Shown here in pieces: positions 34,705 to 44,288 of a DNA stretch of 64,000 nucleotides. Under the pieces are notes generated by a model that saw nothing but the letters and a program-made list of their open reading frames with translations, searched no databases and was not told where the DNA came from. The translations under genes and the position numbers were made by a program. The DNA is taken from assembly GCF_018860165.1 (NCBI RefSeq), contig NZ_JAHKNG010000002.1:1-64000 (forward strand). The letters run 5' to 3'. How positions within the stretch are numbered: position 1 is the stretch's first letter; every line of letters begins with the position of its first letter. Source of the DNA: Paracoccus marinaquae. Its GTDB lineage: Bacteria > Pseudomonadota > Alphaproteobacteria > Rhodobacterales > Rhodobacteraceae.

Positions 34705-36771
34705 TCAGGCGTCGGCGCCGGCTGAATCGGCGGATTCGTCCTGCTGCGCCCCGTCCGCGGTCGAGGCTTCTGCCGCAGTCTCGGATTTTTTCCGGCGGCT
34801 GCGTTTGGGGGCGGGCTCTGCAACGGCTTCGGCCTCATCGGCCTTCTTGCGCCGGCTGCGCTTCGGCTTCGGCGCCTCTTCGGCTTCGGCTTCCGCCGGT
34901 GCCTCTTCGGGTTTGGCTTTCCGGGCGCGCGGCTTGCGGGCTTTCGGCTTTTCCTCGGCCTCGGCGGCGGGTTCTTCCGTCTCGGCCTTCTTGCGCCGGC
35001 TGCGCTTGGGCTTTTCGGCCACCTCTTCCTGCGCGGGCGCGGCATCCGCCTCGGGCTCGGCTTCGGGCTGCGTCACCGGGGCTTCGACGGCCATGGCTTC
35101 GGCGGCTACGGCCTCAAGCGGTGCGGACTCCGCAGCCACGATGGCCTCGTCGGTCGCCTTTGGCTTGCGCCGGCTGCGCTTGGGCCGCGCGGGTTTCTCG
35201 GTCGCGGGCGCGGGGAGAGGCTCGGCCGTCACCACCTCTGCCCGTGCCTCTGCCTGCGGCGCGCTTTCGGTCTCGTCCATCGGCGGGCGCAACTCGACCA
35301 GCATGAACTGCGGGACATGATCGCCCATCCCGACGATGGCGGGGCCGCGATAGTCGTCCCCCCGGCCGCGCCTGCGGTTGTCGCGGTGCTGCTGGTCGCG
35401 ACGCTCGTGCCGGTGCGGTTCCTGACGCTCGGGGCGTGCGGCGGCCGGTTCCGGGCGGGTATCCTTGCCCGCAGGCTCGTCGTGCCGTGCCTCCGCCGAG
35501 CGGCGGCCGTCCTGCGAGCGTTCGTCGTCGCGCCGGCCGCGGCGGCGGCGGTCGCCCCGGCCACCCTTGCGGTCGTCGCGGTCCGCGCGCGGCGCCGAGG
35601 TCGCGGCCTCGGACAGCGAGAACCCTTCGGGTGCGGCGGCGCGGGGCAGGGTCTGCTTCACCAATTGCTCGATCGCGGTCAGGTATTTCTCGTCGGCCGG
35701 GGTCGAGATGCTGATGGCCGTGCCTTTGCGGCCGGCGCGGCCGGTCCGGCCGATGCGGTGGACATAGTCCTCGGCATGGCTGGGCAGGTCGAAATTGAAC
35801 ACATGGCTGACGGCCGGGATATCCAGCCCGCGCGCCGCCACGTCCGAGGCGATCAGCAGCTTCAGCTTGCCGTCGCGGAACCCGTCCAGCGTCCTCGTGC
35901 GGTGGCTCTGGTCCAGATCGCCATGGATCGGCGCCGCGTCATAGCCGTGTTTGTGCAGCGATTTCGCCAGGATATCGACATCGGTCTTGCGGTTGCAGAA
36001 GATGATGGCGTTGGTCAGCCCCTCGCCCTCGGCGTCGATCAGGGCGCGCAGCAATTCGCGTTTCTGCTTGGCGCTCTGGTCGCGGCGGGTCGGGGTGATC
36101 TCGACCAGCTTCTGGGTGATGGTTTCGCTGGTGGTGGCCTGCCGGGCGACCTCGATCCGCTGCGGCGCATGCAGGAAGGTGTTGGTGATTCGCTCGATCT
36201 CGGGGGCCATGGTGGCGCTGAAGAACAGCGTCTGGCGGGTGAAGGGAGTCAGCTGGAAAATCCGCTCGATATCCGGGATGAAGCCCATGTCCAGCATCCG
36301 GTCGGCCTCATCTACGACCATGATCTGCACCCCGGTCAGCAGCAGCTTGCCGCGCTCGAAATGATCCAGCAGCCGGCCCGGCGTGGCGATCAGCACATCG
36401 ACGCCGCGGTCGATCAGCTTGTCCTGTTCGGCAAACGACACCCCGCCGATCAGCAGCGCCTTGGTCAGCCGGGTATGCTTGGCATAGGTGTCGAAATTCT
36501 CGGCCACCTGGGCGGCCAGTTCGCGCGTCGGGCACAGGACCAGCGAACGCGGCATCCGCGCCCGCGCCCGGCCACGCCCCAGCAGCGTGATCATCGGCAG
36601 GGTGAAGCTGGCGGTCTTGCCGGTACCGGTCTGCGCGATGCCCAGCACGTCGCGGCCTTCCAGCGCATGCGGGATGGCGCCGGCCTGGATCGGGGTCGGG
36701 TCTTCGTAACCCGCCTCGGCAACGGCCTTCAGAACCTTGGGATCGAGTTTCAGATCGGAGAATTTCGTCAT
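34705..36771 (-). CDS. DEAD-box RNA helicase (RhlE-like) with repetitive basic C-terminal tail
   Basis: The 688-residue protein has a full helicase core in residues 1-~400: Q motif (DPTPIQAGAIPH), Walker A (AQTGTGKT), PTRELAAQ, DEADRMLDMGF, SAT and HRIGRTGRAGR. Residues ~410-500 are rich in Arg/Asp/Gly. The last ~180 residues alternate acidic Ala/Glu/Pro stretches with basic blocks; four are near-identical (PKRSRRK followed by K or P), with one variant KARKPRARK. Such tails bind RNA non-specifically and are disordered. The core resembles RhlE, which acts in ribosome assembly and RNA turnover. ATG 36771 is followed by the conserved MTKFSDLKLDP. Confidence 0.9.
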   Translation of the reverse strand: MTKFSDLKLDPKVLKAVAEAGYEDPTPIQAGAIPHALEGRDVLGIAQTGTGKTASFTLPMITLLGRGRARARMPRSLVLCPTRELAAQVAENFDTYAKHTRLTKALLIGGVSFAEQDKLIDRGVDVLIATPGRLLDHFERGKLLLTGVQIMVVDEADRMLDMGFIPDIERIFQLTPFTRQTLFFSATMAPEIERITNTFLHAPQRIEVARQATTSETITQKLVEITPTRRDQSAKQKRELLRALIDAEGEGLTNAIIFCNRKTDVDILAKSLHKHGYDAAPIHGDLDQSHRTRTLDGFRDGKLKLLIASDVAARGLDIPAVSHVFNFDLPSHAEDYVHRIGRTGRAGRKGTAISISTPADEKYLTAIEQLVKQTLPRAAAPEGFSLSEAATSAPRADRDDRKGGRGDRRRRGRRDDERSQDGRRSAEARHDEPAGKDTRPEPAAARPERQEPHRHERRDQQHRDNRRRGRGDDYRGPAIVGMGDHVPQFMLVELRPPMDETESAPQAEARAEVVTAEPLPAPATEKPARPKRSRRKPKATDEAIVAAESAPLEAVAAEAMAVEAPVTQPEAEPEADAAPAQEEVAEKPKRSRRKKAETEEPAAEAEEKPKARKPRARKAKPEEAPAEAEAEEAPKPKRSRRKKADEAEAVAEPAPKRSRRKKSETAAEASTADGAQQDESADSAGADA

Positions 36772-37031
36772 ACGGGGCTTTCCAGGCTGCGACGCCAGAA
36801 TGAGTAATGCGTTCCGTGACCGCGCGCCCCAGTGGCGCCCTTGCGGCCCTTGCGGGACGCAATCATGCACGCCCCTTCGGTCGACCCGCCGGATGCGGGT
36901 CAGGCTTCGCCTAGACCAAAGCTGGCAGCAGGTCAATATTTCCAGACGAATCCTCAGCAAAATGGCATGTTTCGGGAACCGTTCGGGGGTTGGACCGGTT
37001 CCGGGCAGGCAAAATTCGCAAAAGGATGTTC

Positions 37032-39020
37032 ATGGCGACGGAACTGACCGGCGGGCTGGACCCGATACAGGCCTTCGCGATCGTCGGGATTGCAGGGGTC
37101 GGCGCGCAGTGGCTGGCCTGGCGGTTCCGCCTGCCGGCGATCGTGCTGATGCTGGCGGCGGGGCTGCTGCTGGGGCCGGTCAGCGATATCTTCGTCCCCG
37201 CGCGCGACATCGGTGCCATCACCGGGCCGCTGATCTCGCTCGCCGTCGCGGTGATCCTGTTCGAGGGCGGGCTGACGCTCAGCTTCAGCAAGCTGGCCGA
37301 TGCCCGTCCCGCGGTGCGCCGGCTGGTCTATGTCGGCGCGCCCCTGGGCTGGGTGCTGTCCTCGCTGGTGCTGGTCTTCGGCGCCGGGCTGGGATGGGAG
37401 GCCGCCATGGTCTTCGGCGGCATCATGATCGTCACCGGCCCGACCGTCATCGCGCCGCTTCTGCGCCAGGCCCGGCTGACCTCGCGTCCGGCGCAGGTGC
37501 TGCAATGGGAGGGGATCGTCAACGACCCGATCGGGGCGCTGGTCGCGGTGGTGGCGCTGGAGATCGTGCTGGTGCTGCGCACCGGCGTCACCTGGGGCGA
37601 GGCGGCGGGACAGCTGCTGCTGGGCATCGGCTTCGCGGCCCTGATCGGCATCGCCGCCGGCTGGCTGATCGTGCAGTCCTTCCGGCGCGGCTGGGTGCCC
37701 GAATACATGAAGGTGCCGCTGCTGTTCGTTGCCGTGCTGGCCGTCTTCGCCGGCTCGGACAGCCTCTTGCATGAAAGCGGGCTGCTGGCGGTGACGGTCA
37801 TGGGGCTGATGATCGCCAATGCCGACCTGCCCAGCTATTACGAACTGCACCGCTTCAAGGAACATGCGACGATCCTGCTGGTCTCGGGCGTGTTCATCCT
37901 GCTGGCCGCAAGCATCCGCTTCGAGACGCTGGCCCAGCTCAGCTGGTGGCGAGCGGGGCTGTTCGTGGCGCTGGTGGTGATGGTCGCCCGTCCGCTGACG
38001 GTGCTGATCTCGCTCATCGGGACCAATCTGCCGATGAGGGAGCGCCTGCTGATCGCCCTGACCGGCCCGCGCGGGGTGGTGCTGGTCGCCGTCTCGGGCG
38101 TCTTCGCCGAACGCCTGGTCGGCGAGGGGATCGCCGATGGCGGGTTGATCGCGCCATTGGCCTTCGTGCTGGTGCTGGTCACGGTGGTGCTGCACGGCTT
38201 CACGCTGGCGCCCTTGGCGCGGCGGCTGGGGCTGACCTCGGGCGACCGGCCGGGGCTCCTGATCGTCGGCGGCTCGATCTTCGCGACCGGGCTGGCGAAG
38301 GCACTGGAAAAGGCGGATGTGAACGTGCTGGTGACCGATCCCAACCGCGGCCATCTGCGCAGCGCGCGCGCGGCCGGTATCCAGACCTTCTATGGCGATA
38401 TTCTGGGCGAGGCGGCCGAGCATAATGTCGAATTCCTGGCCTTCGGCACGATCCTCGCGGCCTCGGACAACGATGCCTACAACACGCTCGTCGCGACCGA
38501 TCTTGCGCCCGAATTCGGCCGTGACAGCATCTGGCAGCTGGCCCGCCACAAGGAGGACCGGGCCCGGCACGTCCTGCCCACGCAACTGGGCGGCCGGGCC
38601 ATCGCTGGCAATCGCACGCTTGCCCAGTATCTCGATCTGATGGCCGAGGGCTGGATCTTTCGCACCACCCGCCTGACCGAGGAATACCGCCTCGATGACT
38701 GGCGCACCGCCCGCGAAGGTGCAATTCCGCTGGCCGTGATCCAGAACGACCAGCTTTGGTTCGTGGGCGGCAAGAACGATCTGATCGACAAGCCGGGGGT
38801 CCGGATCGTGTCGCTGCTGCCGCCCGAGATCGCGGAACGGATCGCGTTGGAAAACGAGGCTCAGGCTAAGCCGGGCGAAAAGGCCCGCAAGGTGGCACGC
38901 GCCGAGGCCGAGGCGGCCAGACGCGGCGAGGGCAGCGGCAGCGTCCCGGGCGGCGAGGCCCGGCCGACGGTCGAAAGGGCGAAGGACGATCCCGACCTGA
39001 TCGAAACCCGGTGCGACTGA
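37032..39020 (+). CDS. CPA1-type cation:proton antiporter with C-terminal nucleotide-binding (TrkA-N-like) domain
   Basis: The ~662-residue protein has about twelve membrane segments in residues 10-410, with antiporter features such as LPAIVLMLAAGLLLGP, ILFEGGLTLSF, VTGPTVIAPLL, the WEGIVNDPIGAL block holding the transport Asp, and GPRGVVLVAV. A Rossmann-like domain follows (GLLIVGGSIFATGLAKALEKA, then DILGEAAEHNVEFLAF) that may bind NAD(H). The tail is charged and probably soluble. It likely exchanges Na+ or K+ for protons; the ion is not clear. The ATG 37032 has AAAGGA upstream; ATG 37026 is an alternative. Confidence 0.86.
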   Translation: MATELTGGLDPIQAFAIVGIAGVGAQWLAWRFRLPAIVLMLAAGLLLGPVSDIFVPARDIGAITGPLISLAVAVILFEGGLTLSFSKLADARPAVRRLVYVGAPLGWVLSSLVLVFGAGLGWEAAMVFGGIMIVTGPTVIAPLLRQARLTSRPAQVLQWEGIVNDPIGALVAVVALEIVLVLRTGVTWGEAAGQLLLGIGFAALIGIAAGWLIVQSFRRGWVPEYMKVPLLFVAVLAVFAGSDSLLHESGLLAVTVMGLMIANADLPSYYELHRFKEHATILLVSGVFILLAASIRFETLAQLSWWRAGLFVALVVMVARPLTVLISLIGTNLPMRERLLIALTGPRGVVLVAVSGVFAERLVGEGIADGGLIAPLAFVLVLVTVVLHGFTLAPLARRLGLTSGDRPGLLIVGGSIFATGLAKALEKADVNVLVTDPNRGHLRSARAAGIQTFYGDILGEAAEHNVEFLAFGTILAASDNDAYNTLVATDLAPEFGRDSIWQLARHKEDRARHVLPTQLGGRAIAGNRTLAQYLDLMAEGWIFRTTRLTEEYRLDDWRTAREGAIPLAVIQNDQLWFVGGKNDLIDKPGVRIVSLLPPEIAERIALENEAQAKPGEKARKVARAEAEAARRGEGSGSVPGGEARPTVERAKDDPDLIETRCD

Positions 39021-39118
39021 AGCGGCGTCAAGGCCGTGGTGAGGAAACACCCCGGATATCGGGTGGGGGCCTTGGTGGCGGAAGGGCGAACCTGCCTCAC
39101 CGGCCGCGGGCCGGGCAC

Positions 39119-40216
39119 TCAGTCAGGCGCGGCCTTGTCGTCCGTCCGGTCGCCCAGCACGTCCTCGATATAGATGCGCCGGACCAGGATCATGGTCACG
39201 ACCAGCAGCGGCGTGGCCAGCAGCACACCGGCAAAGCCGAACAGCGCGCTGAAGGCAAGGATCGCCAGCATTGTCAGCACCGGCGGCAACTCGACCGCCC
39301 GGCTCTGGATCATCGGCATCAGGATGTTGCCCTCGACCTGTTGCACGATGATGAACAGCAGCGCGACCTGCACCGCCAGATCCGGGCCCTGGGTCAGGCC
39401 GAACAGTACTGCCGGCACGGCCGAAAGAAACGGGCCGATATAGGGGATGATGTTGGTGACCCCCGCGATGACGCCCAGCAGCAGTGCCAGAGGCACGCCC
39501 AGAAGCCACAGGCCCAGCCCGATCGCGACCGCGACGATTGCCATGTCCAGCGCCTGCCCCGACATCCAGCGGCCGAGGGCCTGGCCGATCTCGTCCACGA
39601 TCCGGGCCATCCGGTTGCGATAGGCGGGCGGCACCAGCCGCAAGGCGCCGTTGCGGTAGAGCGGTCCGTCCAGCGCCAGAAACAGCGCCATCGTCGCCAG
39701 CAGCACCAGATTGGCCATGCTGCCGATGACACTGCTGATGGTGCCGGTCACATAGCCGAAGATCGACGGCAGGCTTGCGGCGCCCGAGGTCTGACCGCCG
39801 GAGGCGCCGGCCTCGACCCGGCGCTCGATGAACTGGGCGATCGGACTGGCGGCCAGCCAGGCCTCGATCCGGCTCCAGGCGTCGGGCAGGCTGGCCACCA
39901 GCTGGCTGAACTGCTCGGATACCGCCGGTCCCGCCAGAACGATGGCAAGCATCAGTCCGCCGATGGCGATCAGGACGGTGACGATCACGCCCAGCCTGAA
40001 ATTCATGCCCAGCCGGCGATGAAGGAAGCCGGCACCGGCGCGCAAGGCGATGGCCAGAAGGATCGCCGCAAATCCCAGCAGCAGGATGCTGGACCATGTC
40101 CAGATCGCCGCCAGCAGCAGGGCGATGGCGAAGACCGTGGCGATACTGGCCAGGGGCGGGCGCGGACGGGGGCGCGGTTGCGGGCGGTCGGCAGCCGAGG
40201 CGGGCATATCGGTCAT
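39119..40216 (-). CDS. AI-2E family transporter (PerM-like)
   Basis: The 365-residue protein has two N-terminal membrane pairs, an extracytoplasmic segment (FSQLVASLPDAWSRIEAWL), and further helices with the family signature GVPLALLLGVIAGVTNIIPYIGPFLSAVPAV and VEGNILMPMIQSRAVELPPVL (in blocks). The family exports or takes up small molecules or ions; the name comes from an autoinducer-2 exporter, but many members are Na+/H+ antiporters. The N-terminal 25 residues are Pro/Arg-rich. ATG 40216 fits best. Confidence 0.86.
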   Translation of the reverse strand: MTDMPASAADRPQPRPRPRPPLASIATVFAIALLLAAIWTWSSILLLGFAAILLAIALRAGAGFLHRRLGMNFRLGVIVTVLIAIGGLMLAIVLAGPAVSEQFSQLVASLPDAWSRIEAWLAASPIAQFIERRVEAGASGGQTSGAASLPSIFGYVTGTISSVIGSMANLVLLATMALFLALDGPLYRNGALRLVPPAYRNRMARIVDEIGQALGRWMSGQALDMAIVAVAIGLGLWLLGVPLALLLGVIAGVTNIIPYIGPFLSAVPAVLFGLTQGPDLAVQVALLFIIVQQVEGNILMPMIQSRAVELPPVLTMLAILAFSALFGFAGVLLATPLLVVTMILVRRIYIEDVLGDRTDDKAAPD

Positions 40217-40416
40217 GTCGGCGCTTTCCGGCTGATCACGGTCTGTCCCCGCCTCTAGCACGTTCCGCGATCAGGGTCAGCCGGATCGTCCCTTTCCGGC
40301 CACGCGGCGCGGTCCGCTGCGACCTGCGGCTTGCCGGGCCGGGGCAAGCCTGCTAACCGGACGCGGATTTCGCAAGCAGGCGGGCGCGGTCCGCCGCAGA
40401 CAGACAAGGTGAGACC

Positions 40417-40839
40417 ATGGCCATCGAACGCACCCTTTCGATCATCAAACCCGACGCGACCAAGCGCAACCTGACCGGCAAGATCAATGCCAAGTTCGAG
40501 GAAGCCGGTCTGCGCGTCATCGCCCAGAAGCGCATCAAGCTGTCGCCCGAACAGGCCGGCAAGTTCTACGAGGTCCACAAGGCGCGCCCCTTCTATGGCG
40601 AACTGGTCGAGTTCATGGCCTCCGAGCCGGTCGTCGTGCAGGTGCTGGAAGGCGAGAGCGCGATCACCAGAAACCGCGATGTCATGGGTGCGACCAATCC
40701 CGCCGACGCCGCGCCCGGCACGATCCGCAAGGAATTCGCCCTGTCGGTCGGTGAGAACTCGGTCCACGGATCCGACGCGCCGGAAACCGCCGCACAGGAA
40801 ATCGCCTTCTTCTTCTCGGGGCTGGAACTGGTCGGCTGA
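40417..40839 (+). CDS. ndk: Nucleoside diphosphate kinase
   Basis: The 140-residue enzyme passes the terminal phosphate from ATP to other (d)NDPs. It shows the [20 protein letters not shown] start, the [21 protein letters not shown] region, and the active-site His in [13 protein letters not shown]. Length matches the family exactly. AAGGTGAG precedes the ATG. It stands alone between the AI-2E gene (divergent) and the RTX gene (convergent). Confidence 0.96.
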   Translation: MAIERTLSIIKPDATKRNLTGKINAKFEEAGLRVIAQKRIKLSPEQAGKFYEVHKARPFYGELVEFMASEPVVVQVLEGESAITRNRDVMGATNPADAAPGTIRKEFALSVGENSVHGSDAPETAAQEIAFFFSGLELVG

Positions 40840-40947
40840 GCCGTCAGATTGCCGGCAGACGAACGGGGGCGTCCGGCCCCTTCGAAAATCTCTGATGTCC
40901 GTGCCATTCCCGACAGCTTGGGCGCGCGCGATCAGGGAACGAAAAAA

Positions 40948-40973
40948 GGGCGCGGCCGTTTCCGGCCGCGCCC
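40948..40973 (-). terminator. Rho-independent terminator of the RTX gene
   Basis: An 11-bp GC stem (GGGCGCGGCCG with CGGCCGCGCCC) around a 4-base loop. On the minus strand it is followed by six T residues (complement of 40942-40947), and it begins 20 bases after the RTX stop codon. It could also stop ndk transcription from the other side. Confidence 0.85.
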
Positions 40974-40992
40974 GATGCCTGTCTGATCGGGT

Positions 40993-42834
40993 TCAGAGGA
41001 AGAAATCTCCGGCCCAGTAGTTGCCCGCACTTGCGGCGCCATCCACGATCCGGACGCTCATCTCGGGCGTGACGTCGTTGTCGGTATTGACCCGCAGCCA
41101 GGTCTCGCTGCCGACATTCTCCATCCAGATCCTGCCCGCGCCGCCAGCCGTCGTGCCGTTGAAGACAAAGGCTTGGTTGCCCGCAAGATGGACATTGGCG
41201 TCGATCGACGACAGGTCGATCTTGTCCTCGATCGTCGACACGAACTGGATCCCCGCGCCCTGGAAGTCGGTGATCCGGTCATAGGCCGAACTGATCCCGT
41301 AGGGCGAATCGGTGGTGCTGTAGAACCGGAACACATCCTCGCCGCCCGAGCCGGTCATCACGTCGGTCCCGGTGCTGCCTGCCAGCGTATCGTTCCCCGA
41401 CCCGCCATTCATCGTGTCGTTGCCGAGGCCGCCATGCAGGAAGTCGTTATCGCCGCCGCCGAACAGGCGGTCATTGCCGGCATCGCCGTAAAGGCTGTCG
41501 CTGCCGTTATCGCCCGACAGCAGGTCGTTGTCGTTCCCGCCGCGCAGGTAATCATTACCATTGCCGCCATAGACGGTGTCGAGACCGTTCTGACCATAGA
41601 GGAGGTCGTTGCCGTCGAGGCCGGAGATGCGATCGTTGCCATCGCCGCCGTATATCCGGTTGGCGTCAACGGTTCCGGTCAGCGTGTCGTGGCCGCTGCC
41701 TGACAGCAGATTCTCGAACTGGGTATAGCTCTCACCGGTGAAATTGGTGACGCCGGTGGTCAGGTTGACACTGTAGTTGCCGCTGAAGGTTGCGGTGTTC
41801 AGCCAGTCGACCCCGGCGCCGCCGCGCAGGGTCTCGGGCGTGCCGATGCCGGCATAGACATAGTCGTCGCCGTCCTGGCCGTCATAGATGCCCGCGCCGC
41901 TGGAGTGGATGGTGTCGTTGCCGCTGCCGCCATAGACGGTATCGGTTCCGCCGCCGCCGACGAGGCTGTCATTGCCGGCGCCGCCGCTGATGTAGTCGTT
42001 GCCGCCCAGCCCGTCGATCCGGTCATCGCCGTTGTTACCATACATGTAGTTGTTGCCCGAGGTCCCGGTCAGGGTGTCGTTGCCGCTGCCGGAATAGATG
42101 TTCTCGAACTGGGTAAAGCTTTCACCGGTATAGTTGGTGAGGCCGGTGGTCAGGTTGACGTTGTAGGCGCCGCTGAAGGTCGCGGTGTTCAGCCAGTCGA
42201 CCCCGGCGCCGCCGCGCAGGGTCTCGGGCGTGCCGATGCCGGCATAGACATAGTCATTGCCGTCCTGGCCATCATAGATGCCCGCGCCGCCCGAGCGGAT
42301 GGTGTCGTTGCCGCTGCCGCCATAGACGGTATCGGTTCCACCACCGCCGACGAGGCTGTCATTGCCGGCGCCGCCGCTGATGTAGTCGTTACCGCCCAGC
42401 CCGTCGATCCGGTCATGGCCATTGTTGCCATACATGACGTTGTTGCCCGAGGTTCCGGTCAGGGTGTCGTTGCCGCTGCCGGAATAGATGTTCTCGAACT
42501 GGGTAAAGCTCTCACCGGCGAAGTTGGTGAGGCCGGTGGTCAGGTTGACATTGTAGTTGCCGCTGAAGGTGGCGGTGTTCAGCCAGTCGGTGCCGGCGCC
42601 GCCGCGCAGCGTCTCGGGCGTGCCAAGGCCGGCATAGACATAGTCGTTGCCGTCCTGGCCATCATAGACCCCCGCGCCGCTGGAGCGGATGGTGTCATTG
42701 CCGGTTCCGCCATAGATCGTGTCGCGGCCACCGGCCCCGCCCAGGCGGTCGTGCCCGCCGAAGCCATAGATCAGGTCTGCAGCCGTTGTACCCGGGATAT
42801 TGTCGTTACCGTTAGTGCCAAAAAGCGTAGCCAT
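40993..42834 (-). CDS. RTX-type calcium-binding protein with 130-residue internal repeats
   Basis: The 613-residue protein consists mainly of RTX nonapeptides (GGXGNDXLX type) and has no signal peptide. It begins MATLFGTNGNDNIPGTTAADL. A 130-residue module (from FENIYSGSGNDTLTG to TGESFTQ or TGESYTQ) occurs twice complete and once lacking its first part. Each module contains two short RTX runs and a linker, LNTATFSG.YNVNLTTG. After the repeats come more RTX turns (~450-530) and a C-terminal beta domain (FRFYSTTDSPYGISSAYDRITDF). Probably secreted by a type I system, which is not in the window, and stabilised by calcium. The ATG has AAGGAGAA upstream. No enzyme domain is visible. Confidence 0.88.
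   Translation of the reverse strand: MATLFGTNGNDNIPGTTAADLIYGFGGHDRLGGAGGRDTIYGGTGNDTIRSSGAGVYDGQDGNDYVYAGLGTPETLRGGAGTDWLNTATFSGNYNVNLTTGLTNFAGESFTQFENIYSGSGNDTLTGTSGNNVMYGNNGHDRIDGLGGNDYISGGAGNDSLVGGGGTDTVYGGSGNDTIRSGGAGIYDGQDGNDYVYAGIGTPETLRGGAGVDWLNTATFSGAYNVNLTTGLTNYTGESFTQFENIYSGSGNDTLTGTSGNNYMYGNNGDDRIDGLGGNDYISGGAGNDSLVGGGGTDTVYGGSGNDTIHSSGAGIYDGQDGDDYVYAGIGTPETLRGGAGVDWLNTATFSGNYSVNLTTGVTNFTGESYTQFENLLSGSGHDTLTGTVDANRIYGGDGNDRISGLDGNDLLYGQNGLDTVYGGNGNDYLRGGNDNDLLSGDNGSDSLYGDAGNDRLFGGGDNDFLHGGLGNDTMNGGSGNDTLAGSTGTDVMTGSGGEDVFRFYSTTDSPYGISSAYDRITDFQGAGIQFVSTIEDKIDLSSIDANVHLAGNQAFVFNGTTAGGAGRIWMENVGSETWLRVNTDNDVTPEMSVRIVDGAASAGNYWAGDFFL
41719..42498 (-). repeat. Two complete 390-bp direct repeats inside the RTX gene (third, partial copy to ~42720)
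   Basis: The copies span 42498-42109 and 42108-41719, and the partial third covers roughly 42499-42720. The anchor TTCTCGAACTGGGTA recurs at 41711, 42101 and 42491, exactly 390 bases apart. Long stretches agree base for base, so copy number could change by recombination and the region is easy to misassemble. Confidence 0.85.
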
Positions 42835-43256
42835 GAGGTTCTCCTTTTCAGTCCTCGTTTTCCTGCTACCCCTGTCTCCGGGGCTGTCCCGCCGGTGTGA
42901 TATGTCGTCGCACGTGAAAGCGGTGTGAAAGCTGTTTACGGAAGATTTATCTTTTAAGATCAGTGTATTGGCGTTTATCCGGCAGTTTCCGGAGGTGCCG
43001 GAAATCAAAATGTGAGAAAGCTTTCAAAGCCAAATCAAACGTTTGCAAGGATCGGTCTGCGCGAATCTGTGCAACGCCGGGTTGTGAATTTGACTGTCGC
43101 CGCCAATTCATGCCGGGCCGGGGCTTCCTTTTGGCGGGCTCGCAAGGGATCTGATGCCGAAGCGATCATCCCCCGTCCGGGCTCGGGTGCCGGCTTGCCA
43201 TTGCGCCGAGGAATTGATATTCAAATAGAAGAATGTGAAATCGAAGGATCTGCCGA
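42835..43256. other. Intergenic region between the RTX gene and the AhpD-like gene
   Basis: 422 bases with no convincing gene. It must hold the promoters of both divergent genes. It is less GC-rich than its surroundings around 42935-43030. GTGAAAGC occurs at 42914 and again 12 bases later, and TTGATATTCAA lies ~45 bases before the AhpD-like start. None of these can be tied to a known regulator. Confidence 0.5.
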
Positions 43257-43595
43257 ATGGACAGCAAGGCCAGCATCAGCGAGATGAAGGATCAGCTTCG
43301 CAATCTCAACCGGGCGCTGCCCGAACAGACGCGCGGCTATGGCGCCATGCAGAAGGCGATCAAGGAGGGTGGCGTTCTGGGGGTGAAGGAAAAGGAATTC
43401 ATCGCCCTGGGCATTGCCATCGCCACCCGCTGCATGCCCTGCGTCGAGTTTCACGTCGATGCGCTGATGAAGGCCGGTGCCACGCGCGAGGAGATGGGCG
43501 ATGTCTGCGCCATGGCGATCAACATGGCCGGTGGCCCGGGCCTGATGTATGCGGCCAAGGCGCTGGCCGTCTGGGACCAGCTGGCCGAGGCGTGA
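43257..43595 (+). CDS. Carboxymuconolactone decarboxylase/AhpD-like protein
   Basis: The 112-residue helical protein carries the AhpD-like signature EFIALGIAIATRCMPCVEFHVDALMKAGAT, with the redox-active Cys-x-x-Cys pair and a following His. Such proteins act as peroxidase partners or small decarboxylases. The family domain fills the whole protein. The stop abuts the thiQ stop on the other strand with no gap. Which activity it has cannot be told, but the Cys pair points to a redox role. Confidence 0.87.
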   Translation: MDSKASISEMKDQLRNLNRALPEQTRGYGAMQKAIKEGGVLGVKEKEFIALGIAIATRCMPCVEFHVDALMKAGATREEMGDVCAMAINMAGGPGLMYAAKALAVWDQLAEA

Positions 43596-44288
43596 TCAGC
43601 CCAGATAGGCCCGCAGGCCCGGCGGCGGATCGTCCAGAAGCGGGCCGGTGGGGGCGGGCGGCTGGGCGATGCCGCCATCGATCAGGACCGTCTCGGGGGC
43701 AAAGCTGCGGGCATCCTGCGGGTCGTGGGTGACGATCAGCACGGTGGCGCGGGTCTCGGCCGCGATGCGGGCCAGCAGGTCCAGCATCTCGGATTTCAGC
43801 GCCGGGCCAAGCGCGGCGAAGGGTTCGTCCAGCAGCAGCAGCGGCCGGGCGCGCAAGAGGACGCGGGCCAGTGCCACCCGGCTCTGCTGGCCGCCCGACA
43901 GGCTGGCGGGGCGGCGATCCTCCATCCCGGCCAGCCCGACCTCCTCCAGCACCTGCGCGACACGCGCGCGCTGCGCCCCGTTCAGCCGCAGATCGGGGCG
44001 CAGGCCAAGGCCGACATTCTGCGCCACGCTCAGATGCGGAAACAGGTTCTGATCCTGAAACAGGAACGACACCGGGCGCCGGCCCGGGGGCAGGGCGGTG
44101 ATGTCCTGCCCGTCCCACAGGATCCGGCCGCTGTCGGGGGCCAGAAACCCGCCGATCAGGGACAGCAGCGTCGATTTGCCTGCGCCCGAGGCGCCGATCA
44201 CCGCGATCCGCGCGCCCCTCGGCACCGTCATGCTGGCGCGCAGGGCATAGTCGGCGCGGATCACGCTGATGTCGCGCAGTTCAAGCAA
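43596..44288 (-). CDS. thiQ: Thiamine ABC transporter, ATP-binding protein
   Basis: The 230-residue ABC ATPase powers thiamine/TPP import. Motifs are Walker A (GASGAGKSTLLSLIGGF), Q-loop (LFQDQNLFPHLSV), signature (LSGGQQSRVALARVLL), Walker B (LLLLDEPFAALG) and the switch His (VTHDPQDA). The start is a TTG at 44288 that overlaps the thiP stop (TTGCTTGA); a longer frame to 44324 would lie within thiP. Third gene of thiBPQ. Confidence 0.9.
   Translation of the reverse strand: MLELRDISVIRADYALRASMTVPRGARIAVIGASGAGKSTLLSLIGGFLAPDSGRILWDGQDITALPPGRRPVSFLFQDQNLFPHLSVAQNVGLGLRPDLRLNGAQRARVAQVLEEVGLAGMEDRRPASLSGGQQSRVALARVLLRARPLLLLDEPFAALGPALKSEMLDLLARIAAETRATVLIVTHDPQDARSFAPETVLIDGGIAQPPAPTGPLLDDPPPGLRAYLG

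Noticed and set aside
41719..42720. CRISPR-like or satellite repeat array
   Set aside because: The 390-base units are in frame and encode regular RTX modules, so they are protein repeats.
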